A DNA stretch of 64,000 nucleotides. Source: Nocardia sp. NBC_01327. GTDB lineage: Bacteria; Actinomycetota; Actinomycetes; Mycobacteriales; Mycobacteriaceae. The DNA lies in assembly GCF_035958815.1 (NCBI RefSeq), contig NZ_CP108384.1, forward strand, positions 228,806 to 292,805, written 5' to 3'. Both the position numbers and the translations under genes were made by a program. Shown piece by piece: positions 26,938-35,738 of this stretch. The first letter of the stretch is position 1. Every line of letters begins with the position of its first letter. Under the pieces are notes generated by a model that worked only from the letters and a program-made list of their open reading frames with translations, searched no databases and had not been told where the DNA came from.

Positions 26938-27206
26938 TCAGGCGGAGTGCGGGAGGTTCCGCAACGCCTGGATCGCCTCGTCGACGGTAATCGTCTGCCG
27001 CTCTGGGTGCTCGGTTGCCTCGATCTGGTGATCGACCCATGCCCGCAACAGGCTGGACACGTCGGTGCCGCCTCGGCGACCGGCACACTCACCCGATCCA
27101 GCTGTGCCAGCGGGCTTATCACCTCCGCGCGGCGCACCGCCACCTGCCGGTCCGTCTCCTGTGTGGTCAGCACACCACGATCCGACAGCGACGAATCCCC
27201 GGCCAT
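26938..27206 (-). pseudogene. Frameshifted small antitoxin-like gene
   Basis: From the ATG at 27206 one frame reads MAGDSSLSDRGVLTTQETDR and continues to RAEVISPLAQLDRVSVPV. The match then continues in another frame as DVSSLLRAWVDHQIEATEHP, ending NLPHSA at 26938. The joined product would be about 90 aa and resembles small actinobacterial antitoxin-type proteins. One frameshift near 27080 explains it. No toxin partner is visible. Confidence 0.45.
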
Positions 27207-27541
27207 CCCCACACCCCCGTGCGGAAGACGAGTACGAGCCAAAACAACGGTACTGAAGGCGAGTTCGAGACACGCCGATGTTCGAAGACCCCTTCAATCA
27301 GAAGCGAATCCGCACGTCAGCACTGAACACGACTTCGAACAATCACATCAGTGCGCGCACCCGGGGGTCACCACTGGTGTTGTAAACCGATCGTTTTCCG
27401 ACAACCATGATCCGACGCGGAGATGCTCCCGAACCCCGCGACTACATCATCGCCGGCCCGGAGCCGCCTCACCATCAATGAGAAGTGCCACCGAAGCGGG
27501 CACAACTAACGTGGCTTGTCGCTGACTGCGAGAGGACCACC
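27207..27541. other. 335-bp gap
   Basis: I see no gene, hairpin or repeat in this gap. The sequence just before 27542 provides the ribosome site for the SUKH gene. Confidence 0.4.
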
Positions 27542-28180
27542 ATGGACATTCATCCCGATGTAGCCGTATTGCTCGATCTTGTACCAGCAGATTTTGCGGG
27601 CGGCGAGCGAATCGACTGGACGGCAGCCGAAGCTTTGCTCGGCACCAGGCTTCCGAGCGACTACAAGGCACTGCTGGACACCTACGGCGTAGGCGACATC
27701 GGAGAGCTCGTCATTCTGCCTCCATTGCCGAGTGACGTGCGTGGGTGGGAGGAGACTCACATCGGCAGCCATACGACCGGTTTGCGCCGGCTCTGGGACA
27801 GCGACGGAGGTGTCTCCGGCGTGACGCTGGGTGCTGATGCCGTGCTGCCCTGGGGCACAGGAATGAACGCCAACGAGATGGCTTGGCTCATGAACGACCC
27901 CGAACCGGACAAGTGGCCAGTCGTAGCCTGGCGGCGGCACTTCTCGTGGGGCGAGTCGCCGTGGGCCCTGTTCGAGTGCGGCATGGTCCAGTTCATCACC
28001 CGAATGATGCTGGGCCGGTTCGATGCCTGCCCACTGGGCCATGCGTCGCTCTGGAACCGGACAGACACCTTCGTCAGCTGGCGCGAGCAACGTCGACGGC
28101 TTCTGGCCGGCCTGGACCCGCAAACCGGCGAACCCGATCCCTACGCCGACATGTATCCCATCACCGAGGACTGGCCCTGA
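27542..28180 (+). CDS. SMI1/KNR4 (SUKH) family protein
   Basis: 212 aa. The SUKH opening is IDWTAAEALLGTRLPSDYKA followed by LLDTYGVGDIGELVILPP. It continues with a Trp-rich region (PVVAWRRHFSWGESPWALFE). SUKH proteins are common immunity proteins against polymorphic nuclease and other toxins, or scaffold proteins. The ATG at 27542 has GAGAGGA upstream; the open frame to 27485 is not needed. No cognate toxin is adjacent, so this may be an orphan immunity gene. Confidence 0.8.
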   Translation: MDIHPDVAVLLDLVPADFAGGERIDWTAAEALLGTRLPSDYKALLDTYGVGDIGELVILPPLPSDVRGWEETHIGSHTTGLRRLWDSDGGVSGVTLGADAVLPWGTGMNANEMAWLMNDPEPDKWPVVAWRRHFSWGESPWALFECGMVQFITRMMLGRFDACPLGHASLWNRTDTFVSWREQRRRLLAGLDPQTGEPDPYADMYPITEDWP

Positions 28181-28203
28181 GCGGGAGGGGTCGCTTCGGT
28201 GTC

Positions 28204-28525
28204 TCAGTGCCGGTCGTCGAGGGTTCGCCGGAGTTCGTTGTTGATGCGTTGGGCCTCGGTGAGCTGATCCTCGAGGATCACGAGGCGGCACGCGCCTTCG
28301 AGGGAATTGCCGTCATCGACCAGTTGGCGTACTCGTGCGGCGATCCGCAGCTGATACCGCGAATAGCGGCGTTGCCCGCCCGCCGAGCGTTGCGGGGCAA
28401 GGAGTTTCACCGCGCAGGAATGCTTGGGTGACATCGAGGAGTTCGGCGGCGCGTCCCATGCTGCAGGCGGGGAAGTCCTCATCGTCGAGCCGGTCGCCGG
28501 GGTTGAGACCGTCGGCGGAAGTCAT
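28204..28525 (-). pseudogene. MerR-family regulator, frameshifted
   Basis: The N-terminal part from ATG 28525 reads MTSADGLNPGDRLDDEDFPA, then CSMGRAAELLDVTQAFLR. The rest is in another frame: VKLLAPQRSAGGQRRYSRYQ, LRIAARVRQLVDDG, ACRLVILEDQLTEAQRINNE, ending at 28204. Joined, this is a typical short actinobacterial MerR protein with a C-terminal coiled coil. A few residues at the join (about 28410) are also missing, so the break is real unless it is a sequencing error. Confidence 0.7.
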
Positions 28526-28528
28526 CTC

Positions 28529-28705
28529 GGATCGCTGCACGGCACCTCGGGGTGGGTAGGACGAGAACGACCGCACCGGCCCCGCGATCGCTGCGGCGAC
28601 CTGCGGAAACGACTGCCAACGCATCCGTCGCCGCTCGCCAGACACGGTCACGAACTCCACCTCGAACGACGAATCATCCAAATCGGTCGAATCACCTTGG
28701 GGGGT
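28529..28705 (-). pseudogene. Fragment of tnsA-like transposase gene
   Basis: The minus frame reads TPQGDSTDLDDSSFEVEFVT, then VSGERRRMRWQSFPQVAAAI and AGPVRSFSSYPPRG. This is a close copy of residues about 7-62 of the intact tnsA product encoded at 43219-44181, with near-identical DNA. It joins directly onto the MerR remnant. Confidence 0.8.
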
Positions 28706-28771
28706 CCCGGTAGTATCCGCGCGAAAAACAACACATACGGCTGGACCAGCAGCGATGGCGTTGCTTAGAAG

Positions 28772-29059
28772 CCTGAAGCTTTCAGGAACTGCAGGGTTAT
28801 CTACCCGCGCGATTTCCCGAGGGGGTTCGTCCCCGGCACCCTCGCACCCGACGGTGACGAACTCGATGCCTACTTCCTCGGTGGCCCCGAACCCATGGAA
28901 ACCGCGCACGGGATCTGCGTAGCCATCATCCACCGGGTCGACGATGACGATGACAAACTCGTCGTCCTCCCCGTCGACGCCCCACCGCTGGGCGACGACG
29001 ATATCGCGGCCGCCGTCGAGTTCCAGGAGATTCCCGGCCGGTACTGCATCATCAGGTGA
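28772..29059 (+). pseudogene. Inorganic pyrophosphatase-like remnant
   Basis: A plus frame after a TAG reads VIYPRDFPRGFVPGTLAPDG, then DELDAYFLGGPEP, GICVAIIHRVDDDDDKLVVL and ends YCIIR. The FVPGTLAPDG-DELDAY core and DDDDDKLVV are typical of actinobacterial class I inorganic diphosphatase-like proteins. It has no start codon and lacks the N-terminus, so it is a fragment. Confidence 0.6.
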
Positions 29060-29062
29060 AGT

Positions 29063-29218
29063 TCAGTCATCGGCCGCGTTGTCGGGGTCGCGTAGTAGTC
29101 GGTGGTTACCGCCGAAGTCGGGTAGATGGAAGGCGTAGTGGCCGTCGATGCCGATGTGCTCACGGATGAACGCCGACAGGAGCCGTCCGAAGTTGTCCGG
29201 TAGTCGGCAAGCCTGACC
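29063..29218 (-). pseudogene. Short C-terminal protein remnant
   Basis: The minus frame ends LPDNFGRLLSAFIREHIGID, GHYAFHLPDFGGNHRLLRDP, a natural-looking C-terminus. The preceding sequence in this frame is a shadow of the recombinase gene. The family is uncertain; SUKH-type is possible. Confidence 0.35.
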
Positions 29219-29265
29219 AGGGGAACTCTCAGCGACCCGGCCGCCGTCGTGCGGCAGGGTCGCTG

Positions 29266-30639
29266 TCATGTCCTGACGGTCTGTCGGTCGATGTAGTAGC
29301 CGAGCAGACCGACCAGCGCGTCGTCTCGGGTGGCCCAGGGTCCGCGGCCGGTGAGGCGAGCGCCGTGTCGGTCGCGGGCTTTCCATCGGCCGCGGCCACC
29401 ACCGACACGGACCTCCCTGGCCAGGGCACCCAGGTGGGTGCCGTCGTGGTCGGTGACCGTCCACTCGCCGAGCTCGGGATCGCGGGTGAGACTGACCAGT
29501 TCGGACACCGGGCCGGGCGCGGTCCTCCACCGCGTCACCCGCGCCGCCCATGCTCGCGCCGATTCCGGCGCACTCGCGCGCGGACGTTGGACCGGTTCGG
29601 CAGGTGTATCGGGTTGCGTGGCAGTGTGTTCGGGCTCAGGTGGTTTCGCGGACGGGGTGCGGGTGAGCAGTTGGTCGTAGCGCCGCAAGTCGGGCGTCGG
29701 GTCGCGACGATCGACAGGCAGCGGAGTACGCACACCAGGCACAACCATCGTGTCGGCGGCAGCCGGCGAACCACCACCGGCGTGCTCGGTGGCTTGGTCA
29801 TGGTCACGCAGTAGTCGCAGAACGGTGGCGGGTGAGGGGTGCCGGCCCTTCTTCTTGCCAGTGGTGATGACCAGGCGCGCAGCGATGTCGCGCAGGCTGT
29901 GATTGCGCTGGCGCAGGTGCAGGGCCATGGACAGCATGTCCTCGTCGGTGACGGTGGCGCCGCCGATGGTTTTGCCCCGCGCGCGAGCGGATTCGTGACC
30001 CTCGAGAGTGCGGTCGCGGATGTATTCGCGTTCCATCCCCGACAAGGCGGCCAGCACGGTGAACACGACACCGGACGGGTCGTGGGACCCCTGGAGTTCC
30101 CCGGACAGGAATACCAGTCCGATGTCGGAGGCTTTGAGCTGCTCGGCCAGGGCGGCGAGCTCGATTCCGCGGCCGAGCCGTTTGTGTTCGTGCACGACGA
30201 GGGTGACCGCGACACCGGAGGCGCGGATCTCGCGGGCGAGGGCGAGGGCGTTGTCGAGCTCGGGTCGGGTAGTGGCACGGGTGGAGATCTTCTCGGCGAA
30301 GACCCGGGTGACACCCGCGGCGCGCAGGGAGTCGAGCTGAGTGTCCAGGGATTGGCGCACGGTGGATGCCCGGGCGTAGCCGATGCGCACATGCCCACCG
30401 GGTTCGGTCGCGGCCGCCGCCGGGCGCGGCAGCTCGGTCCAGGCCTTTCCAGGTTTGCGTAGCGCCGGGGTGTCGATAGTGAGGGACTTGGCCAGCGAGG
30501 GCACAAGGCGGAATCGGGCGGTGTGGTAGCCGATGGCGACCTTACTTTTGCCGGTCCGGCATGGTGAGCCCGCCGGCGCGCGGCAGCTCGACATCGGGCA
30601 GTCGTTGGCCTCCACGCGCAGAAAGTCGTCGTCGCTCAC
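29266..30639 (-). CDS. Serine recombinase (resolvase/invertase) with N-terminal zinc motif
   Basis: 457 aa. Residues 14-39 hold CPMSSCRAPAGSPC...H, a small zinc-knuckle-like motif. The resolvase domain starts HVRIGYARASTVRQSLDTQL with Ser92 as the nucleophile, continues through LDNALALAREIRASGVAVTL and VHEHKRLGRGIEL, and the E-helix is GMEREYIRDRTLEGHESARA. An HTH follows (RNHSLRDIAARLVITTG). The C-terminal ~180 residues are an uncharacterised Pro-rich and Trp-containing extension. Start is GTG 30639. It is next to a palindromic res-like region and probably resolves replicon multimers or cointegrates. Confidence 0.85.
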   Translation of the reverse strand: MSDDDFLRVEANDCPMSSCRAPAGSPCRTGKSKVAIGYHTARFRLVPSLAKSLTIDTPALRKPGKAWTELPRPAAAATEPGGHVRIGYARASTVRQSLDTQLDSLRAAGVTRVFAEKISTRATTRPELDNALALAREIRASGVAVTLVVHEHKRLGRGIELAALAEQLKASDIGLVFLSGELQGSHDPSGVVFTVLAALSGMEREYIRDRTLEGHESARARGKTIGGATVTDEDMLSMALHLRQRNHSLRDIAARLVITTGKKKGRHPSPATVLRLLRDHDQATEHAGGGSPAAADTMVVPGVRTPLPVDRRDPTPDLRRYDQLLTRTPSAKPPEPEHTATQPDTPAEPVQRPRASAPESARAWAARVTRWRTAPGPVSELVSLTRDPELGEWTVTDHDGTHLGALAREVRVGGGRGRWKARDRHGARLTGRGPWATRDDALVGLLGYYIDRQTVRT

Positions 30640-30647
30640 CCGAACAT

Positions 30648-30763
30648 TGTTTCATAGGTATGTTTCAAATGTTGAGGTATTTGCAACATCCTATGAAACA
30701 TCAAATGCCCTGGATGCCTGTCGGGTGCGGGGGTGTTTCATCGGGTGATCACCTATGAAACAC
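30648..30763. promoter_or_regulatory. res-like site: repeated TGTTTCAT/ATGAAACA boxes
   Basis: TGTTTCATAGG is at 30648 and CCTATGAAACA at 30690, an inverted pair about 31 bases apart, with TGTTTCAAATG at 30661 between them. A second, near-perfect 29-bp palindrome (TGTTTCAT ... ATGAAACA around GTGATCAC) is at 30734-30762. All lie immediately upstream of the serine recombinase, where resolvases bind and regulate themselves. Confidence 0.75.
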
Positions 30764-30818
30764 GCGGGCCGACCCTCTTGCGATGGCAGGGATCTGGCGT
30801 ACTCCGGCCGACCCCTCA

Positions 30819-31037
30819 TCACCCGGCGTCGAGTGCGCCCTGATCGAACAAGCGGATCTCCGAGCGCCGCCAGGTTCGGTGGCAGGCGCATTCGAGGTCG
30901 CTGTCGGGGTCCTCGTTGCACAGCGGGCACACGCAGTCATCGCAGTAGACGCCGCCCGTGGGGTTGGGACGCAGGGGCATTCCCCGCAGTAGTGGGCGTT
31001 CGGTTTCACGGCGCTCCTGGTCGGTGACAGCGTGCAT
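30819..31037 (-). CDS. Small Cys-rich zinc-ribbon-like protein
   Basis: 72 aa from ATG 31037 (MHAVTDQERRETERPLLRGM). The core PTGGVYCDDCVCPLCNEDPD then LECACHRTWRR has two CxxC-type pairs plus CAC..H, suggesting one or two zinc sites. It ends in an acidic helix. The open frame continues to 31085. Family unknown. It sits beside the recombinase and its res-like site. Confidence 0.5.
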   Translation of the reverse strand: MHAVTDQERRETERPLLRGMPLRPNPTGGVYCDDCVCPLCNEDPDSDLECACHRTWRRSEIRLFDQGALDAG

Positions 31038-31085
31038 GGCAACGGCACCGATCTTGTCAGGTGAACGACTCTGAGCACTGAACAC

Positions 31086-31405
31086 GGGCCGGTGTGGCGG
31101 TGGTGCTCTCGTTCACCGTTTCTCGCGAGTACCAGGGCATCGACTGGCGGAAACTTGTTGTTCGCCAACGCCATTACCCCCGCCCGCCACAGCCCTGACC
31201 AGGGACTACTCCATATCCGTTGTTTTCTCGGCGACTACTACCGGAACCCCGATCCGGAGGCTCAGCAGTATTCACTAATAAGGCGCGCATTCGATAATTT
31301 CGCCCGGCGATCCGAATGGGCGCGAGCGTGTCGCATTGAACGAAGGCCGTGAAATCTCCGAAGATCCGGTGCGCCATCTGAGCCTGGACGAGGCCATCGC
31401 CCGGA
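31086..31405. other. 320-bp gap
   Basis: No gene I can support. A TTG-started frame from 31336 (NEGREISEDPVRHLSLDEAI) may be a remnant preceding the MFS fragment. Confidence 0.3.
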
Positions 31406-31750
31406 ACGGCGGGGGTCTTCGGCCCCACGATCGGACTGTCCACCATCCTGGGCCAGATCATCGCGGGACTGCTGATCAAGGCAGATCTGTTCGACACCGG
31501 CTGGCGGATGATCTTCCAGATCAATGTGCCGCTCGGCGGTTTCGCGCTCATCGCCGGCATGCGGGCGCTGCCTGGTCGATCGGGCGGGCCCGACCTGACG
31601 GGTGCGATCCTTGCCAGCGCGGGCATGGGTTTGCTGATCTATCCACTCGTCCAGGGCCGTGAATGCGGTTGGCCCGCATGGATTCTCTCCGTGCGCGGGG
31701 CAGCGATTCTGGTGCTGGCGGGTTTCGTGTGGCTGCAGCAGCGTGCCTGA
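31406..31750 (+). pseudogene. MFS transporter fragment, middle part
   Basis: The frame reads GVFGPTIGLSTILGQIIAGL, LIKADLFDTGWRMIFQINVP, LGGFALIAGMRALPGRSGGP and ends VLAGFVWLQQRA-stop. This corresponds to about residues 140-260 of a DHA2-type exporter (motif C to TM8). Both ends are missing. See the matching C-terminal fragment at 37411. Confidence 0.75.
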
Positions 31751-31942
31751 TGCGGTGCCAGGCGAACGTCCCCTTGCGAGAAGTGGTGGCGCCGTTCATC
31801 GAAACGGGCGGACCTCCGCAGCGCCGCAGACGCTGCTGCGAGCTCCGAACGGCCCGGACGGTTATGACCGGCTCTCCTCGTTCAGCTCGAATCTGGTTGC
31901 GCTGCGAACATTCTACCGCTGGGTCTCGCCGAAGTCCGGGAC

Positions 31943-33217
31943 CTAACCCACTGCCCGGCCTGGGATTTCGGTTCCCAGGGCAGGTTCCAGATCGTCGAAC
32001 CAGCACGCGGCCGGGTCATAGCGTGCGAAGAACTGCTGCCCTACGAGGCTCGGATCTCGCGCTTGCAACAACCGCAGGGAGAAGACCTGTTCGCCGTGAA
32101 TAGTGGGAGCTCCGTCGAGCACCACCTTTCCGATATGAGCGGACATCACCGGGCCGCGTGCTGTCCGGGCCAATCCGGATACCCGGGAGATAGCCGCGAC
32201 GTAGATCTGCAGCGCGCGGGCCAGCGGTACCTCGAAGTATGTCCTCGCGCCGGTATCGCGCTCGACGAACATGTAGTAGGGGATCACTCCCGACGAGACC
32301 TGTAGCTGCCACATCCGCGACCACACTTGGGCGTCGTCGTTGACGTGTGCAACCAGCGGCGCCTGCGCTCTGATCACCGCGCCGGTGTCACGCACCCGCG
32401 CGATCGCCCGCTGCGCGGTGGTGGTCTGCAGCTCGCGCGGATGAGAGAAGTGAGCCATCACCGCCACATGTCTGCCGCCGGCCACGCACAGCTCGAGCAG
32501 CCGCAACAAGTCGTCGGCATCTTGGCCGTCGGTGAAACGGGCAGGCCAATACGACAATGCTTTGGTCCCGAAACGCAACGTGGCGATGTGGCCGAGATCG
32601 GCCGACAGCAATGGATCGACCCAGCGGCGCAGGACATCTGTCCGCATGATCATCGGATCGCCGCCGGTGAACAGGACATCGGTGACCTCCCGATGATGAT
32701 GCAAGTATTCGACCATCCGGCTGGGGTCCGAGAGCGCCTGACGAGCTTCACTGCCGACGAATTGCGCCCAGCGAAAGCAGTATCCGCAGTACGCGTGACA
32801 GGTCTGCCCCTGTGAGGGGAATACCAGAACGGTTTCCTGGTACTTGTGCTGCAGGCCGAGCACCGGGAGTCCGTTCACCGTCGGCACATTGGCCTCGAGT
32901 TGCCCGCTCGGATGTGGGTTCAGCATGTGGCGTGCGTCCGCCGCCGCCTTGGCCAGCACGGCACGCGGAACTCCGGCACGTATCAATTCGTCGATGCTTC
33001 CGAATATGTTGAGCGGCAACATGTCCCGATGCGGGAAGGTGAGGCGGAAGATCGGATCATCTGGTGCGTTATCCCAGTCGATCAATTCGTCGACCACGTA
33101 ATTGTTCACCCGGAACGGCAGTACGCTCGATACCACGCGCAGCTCCCGCACGTAATCGTCGGGGAGCCCGCGACTCTTCGCCAGTTCTGCGAGTCGTTCG
33201 CCGGTGTAGAGCTTCAT
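31943..33217 (-). CDS. KamA-like (lysine 2,3-aminomutase family) radical SAM enzyme
   Basis: 424 aa. The radical SAM cluster motif is C140-x3-C144-x2-C147 in GQTCHAYCGYCFRWAQFVG. The SAM-binding FTGGDPMIM and a KamA-like barrel (TDVLRRWVDPLLSADLGHIA, TLRFGTKALSYWP) follow. Near the C-terminus SAHIGKVVLDGAPTIHGEQV may contain the PLP lysine. Known family reaction: PLP- and SAM-dependent 1,2-amino shift giving beta-amino acids. The ATP-grasp stop is two bases upstream of the ATG, so they are co-translated. Substrate unproven; lysine or another amino acid, free or peptide-bound. Confidence 0.85.
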   Translation of the reverse strand: MKLYTGERLAELAKSRGLPDDYVRELRVVSSVLPFRVNNYVVDELIDWDNAPDDPIFRLTFPHRDMLPLNIFGSIDELIRAGVPRAVLAKAAADARHMLNPHPSGQLEANVPTVNGLPVLGLQHKYQETVLVFPSQGQTCHAYCGYCFRWAQFVGSEARQALSDPSRMVEYLHHHREVTDVLFTGGDPMIMRTDVLRRWVDPLLSADLGHIATLRFGTKALSYWPARFTDGQDADDLLRLLELCVAGGRHVAVMAHFSHPRELQTTTAQRAIARVRDTGAVIRAQAPLVAHVNDDAQVWSRMWQLQVSSGVIPYYMFVERDTGARTYFEVPLARALQIYVAAISRVSGLARTARGPVMSAHIGKVVLDGAPTIHGEQVFSLRLLQARDPSLVGQQFFARYDPAACWFDDLEPALGTEIPGRAVG

Positions 33218-33219
33218 AT

Positions 33220-34476
33220 CTACCTATTTCTCGTCGGGCAGGAGCTGGCATCGCGCTCTGAGGCCGTGAGTTCATAAGGGACACACTCCATGTGGAAGCC
33301 GGCCAAGGTATGCAGCAATGCTGCCGCGACCTGCGCCGAGGAGGAGGCGCGGAAGCGGAAGCTTGCTCCTACGCCGACATAGCCGGACGCTTCCCTGATG
33401 ACTTCCCCGGCCTGGGGAACCAGGCTGTAGTAGGGGCTGTAAGCAGGTGCCACCGCGAAGAACACCGCGGTGACGACGCATGGGGGTGCGACCGGCGGCC
33501 GCACCAGCAGCTGCCCGGCCCGTTGCCCGCTCGGCAGCGGGCCGGGCAGCGGTTTGCGTCCCATCTGAATGTCCACAGCGGCGGCGACGAGGTCGTAGTG
33601 GTACACCTCCCGCCACAGATGGGTGAATTCCGCACCGGGGATGCGACCGGCCACCTCCAGGAACTGCAGCTGCGGCACGCCCGAAGGGCCGTGGAAGAGC
33701 TCGAGATGGAAGACGGTCGGCACGCCCTCGCTCAAGGCGGACAGCACGGAGCGCGCGAAGTCCGCGAGCGACTCATTGAGCACAACGTCATCGATATCGA
33801 CTGTGCCCCAGCTATTCTCGCCATTTTCGAAGTCGAGGCAGTTGTGGAAGTACCGTGTGCCACGCCAGGGGCCGAGGTCGGTGCCGGTCCACACCCCGTC
33901 GATCGAACCGGTCTCCCCTGGGCAGAAGCGCTGCACGAGAAAAGGTTCCGCGTCGAGGTCGGGGAGGAGTGAGAGTTCCTCGACAGAGGTCAGTACGACG
34001 ACATCACGACTTGTTGCACCGTATCGTGGCTTAACTACCAACGGAACACCATGCTGCGCAGCGAATTCCAGCACGGCATTCCGGTCAGGGGCATCGGCGA
34101 ACGCCGGTAGCGAAACACCTGCTGCGGCCACCTTCGCGCACATCAATAGTTTGTCGCGGAACGCCCGCACGTGGTCGAGGCGGTCACCGGCGATATCGAA
34201 TTCCTCGCGCAGCTGCGCCGCTACCAGTAGATCGAACTCGCTGATCGCCACGATGCGGTGTGGAACGCCGTGGCGGCTCGCAAGATCACGCACCGAGCTT
34301 GCGACATCGTCCGCGGAGCTCGAGGTGAGCACCTCTGCGGCGGCGTATGCGGGAATTCGGTCCAGCACCTGCTCGGCGCATACGTAGGTCACGACGTTCG
34401 CGCTGTGGTCGATGCAGTCGAAGTACGGAACGAGCGGTCCCCGCGAGCGGTGGATCACGACGATGTGTTGACGCAC
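33220..34476 (-). CDS. ATP-grasp ligase
   Basis: 418 aa. An N-terminal pre-ATP-grasp domain (HIVVIHRSRGPLVPYFDCID) precedes the ATP-grasp fold: FRDKLLMCAKVAAAGVSLPA, VPLVVKPRYGATSRDVVVLT, FLVQRFCPGETGSIDGVW and the metal-binding LQFLEVAGRIPGAEFTHLW. The usual Asn of the E-x-N metal motif reads Ala. The family joins a carboxylate to an amine through an acyl-phosphate. The frame is open far upstream (to 35541), but that is shadow of the MFS gene. GTG 34476 follows GAGGAG closely and overlaps the MFS stop by 22 bases. Confidence 0.85.
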   Translation of the reverse strand: MRQHIVVIHRSRGPLVPYFDCIDHSANVVTYVCAEQVLDRIPAYAAAEVLTSSSADDVASSVRDLASRHGVPHRIVAISEFDLLVAAQLREEFDIAGDRLDHVRAFRDKLLMCAKVAAAGVSLPAFADAPDRNAVLEFAAQHGVPLVVKPRYGATSRDVVVLTSVEELSLLPDLDAEPFLVQRFCPGETGSIDGVWTGTDLGPWRGTRYFHNCLDFENGENSWGTVDIDDVVLNESLADFARSVLSALSEGVPTVFHLELFHGPSGVPQLQFLEVAGRIPGAEFTHLWREVYHYDLVAAAVDIQMGRKPLPGPLPSGQRAGQLLVRPPVAPPCVVTAVFFAVAPAYSPYYSLVPQAGEVIREASGYVGVGASFRFRASSSAQVAAALLHTLAGFHMECVPYELTASERDASSCPTRNR

Positions 34477-35738
34477 GAGCTCCTCGTGTTCGATGCCGGA
34501 GGGAGATGTCGGTGCCTGGCCAGACCGTTCAGCCAGACGATAGGTGTCGACAGCGCGATGATCAGCGCTGCGCACACGAAGATGGGGCGCGGATTGTTGC
34601 CGTCGAATCGGGTCAGTAGGCCTGCGAGCAGGGCGCCTGACGTGGCGGCCGCGAGTATCGCCGAGCGGGCCGCGCTTGTCACCCGCCCGAGCATCGCCCG
34701 AGGGACCAGCTGTTGCCGCAGCGTCCGCACCACGACGACCACCAGCACGGATGCTCCGGCGAGTAATGCATGGGCTGCGGCCAGGCAGAGCACATCGGGT
34801 GCCACGCCGATCAGCCCCAGCGCGCCCGAGATCGACAGTGCGCCCAGTGCGCACAGTGATATCGGCGGCAATCGGGCGGCGATTGTCGAGGCGCACAGCG
34901 CTCCGAGGACTCCGCCGACTCCGCCACCGGCGACCACGAGACCGACCAGAGCTGTTGAGGCGCCCAGTCTTTCGCGGGCGAAATAGGGAATCAAGGTCTC
35001 GGAGCCCTGAGCGAAATTGGTGATCACCTGCAGCAACACCAGGCCGCCCAGGATCGTCGATGCCGTCAAATAGCGCAGCCCGGCACGTAATTCGAGGTAG
35101 GACCGGTGCAGCGTCCCCGTAATCGGGACTTGGTCGGTCGTGGGTTCGGACAGCTGCCGGCTGGCGAGTACTCGCACGGAGGTCGCACTCCTGGCGGTGC
35201 GCCACAAAGTCGCCAACGAGACCGCGAAGGTCATCGCATTGACCAGCAGCGCCGCGCCTACTCCGCAGCCGGCCGCTAACAGTCCGACCGCCGCGGGACC
35301 GAGCACAATCGACAGCTGGCCAGACGTCTCCAGGAAGGCATTGGTGCGCAACAGTTTCTGGCCGTCGTACAGATCGCGCACGGCCACTGTGAGGGCGGTC
35401 TCGAAGAAGACCCCTGCGATGCCGGCCGCGATCGCCAGACCCAATACCACCGCAACCGGGCACACCCGCAGCGTGATAGCTCCGGACAAGGTCAGGAAAA
35501 TCATCAGACGGGCAACGTCTGCGGTGATGAGGACTCGCCACGGATCGGTCCGATCCACCAGGGGGCCGGCGGGCAGTCCGGCGATGAGATAGCCGACCAG
35601 GCGAGGGGCAGACGCCAGCGCGGCCAGTAACGGATTGTCGGTCAGCTGGAGCACCGCTAGGGGAACAGCCAATATGGCCAGCCCGTCGCCGAACAGCGAA
35701 ACTGCCTGGCCCGGAAGGAATATGCGGCTGCTATGCAT
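34455..35738 (-). CDS. MFS exporter of the pathway operon
   Basis: 427-aa MFS protein with 12 predicted helices. It opens LPGQAVSLFGDGLAILAVPL, followed by LVGYLIAGLPAGPLVDRTDP as the motif A region, and later NFAQGSETLIPYFARERLGA. It resembles the MacroLide/enterobactin-type exporters found in small biosynthetic clusters. It overlaps the transferase gene by eight bases and the ATP-grasp gene by 22. It probably exports the product or confers self-resistance. Confidence 0.88.
   Translation of the reverse strand: MHSSRIFLPGQAVSLFGDGLAILAVPLAVLQLTDNPLLAALASAPRLVGYLIAGLPAGPLVDRTDPWRVLITADVARLMIFLTLSGAITLRVCPVAVVLGLAIAAGIAGVFFETALTVAVRDLYDGQKLLRTNAFLETSGQLSIVLGPAAVGLLAAGCGVGAALLVNAMTFAVSLATLWRTARSATSVRVLASRQLSEPTTDQVPITGTLHRSYLELRAGLRYLTASTILGGLVLLQVITNFAQGSETLIPYFARERLGASTALVGLVVAGGGVGGVLGALCASTIAARLPPISLCALGALSISGALGLIGVAPDVLCLAAAHALLAGASVLVVVVVRTLRQQLVPRAMLGRVTSAARSAILAAATSGALLAGLLTRFDGNNPRPIFVCAALIIALSTPIVWLNGLARHRHLPPASNTRSSCVNTSS

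Noticed and set aside
34477..35541. 355-residue N-terminal extension of the ATP-grasp protein
   Set aside because: It is antisense-like shadow in the MFS gene, with composition unlike a real protein; the GTG at 34476 has a ribosome site.
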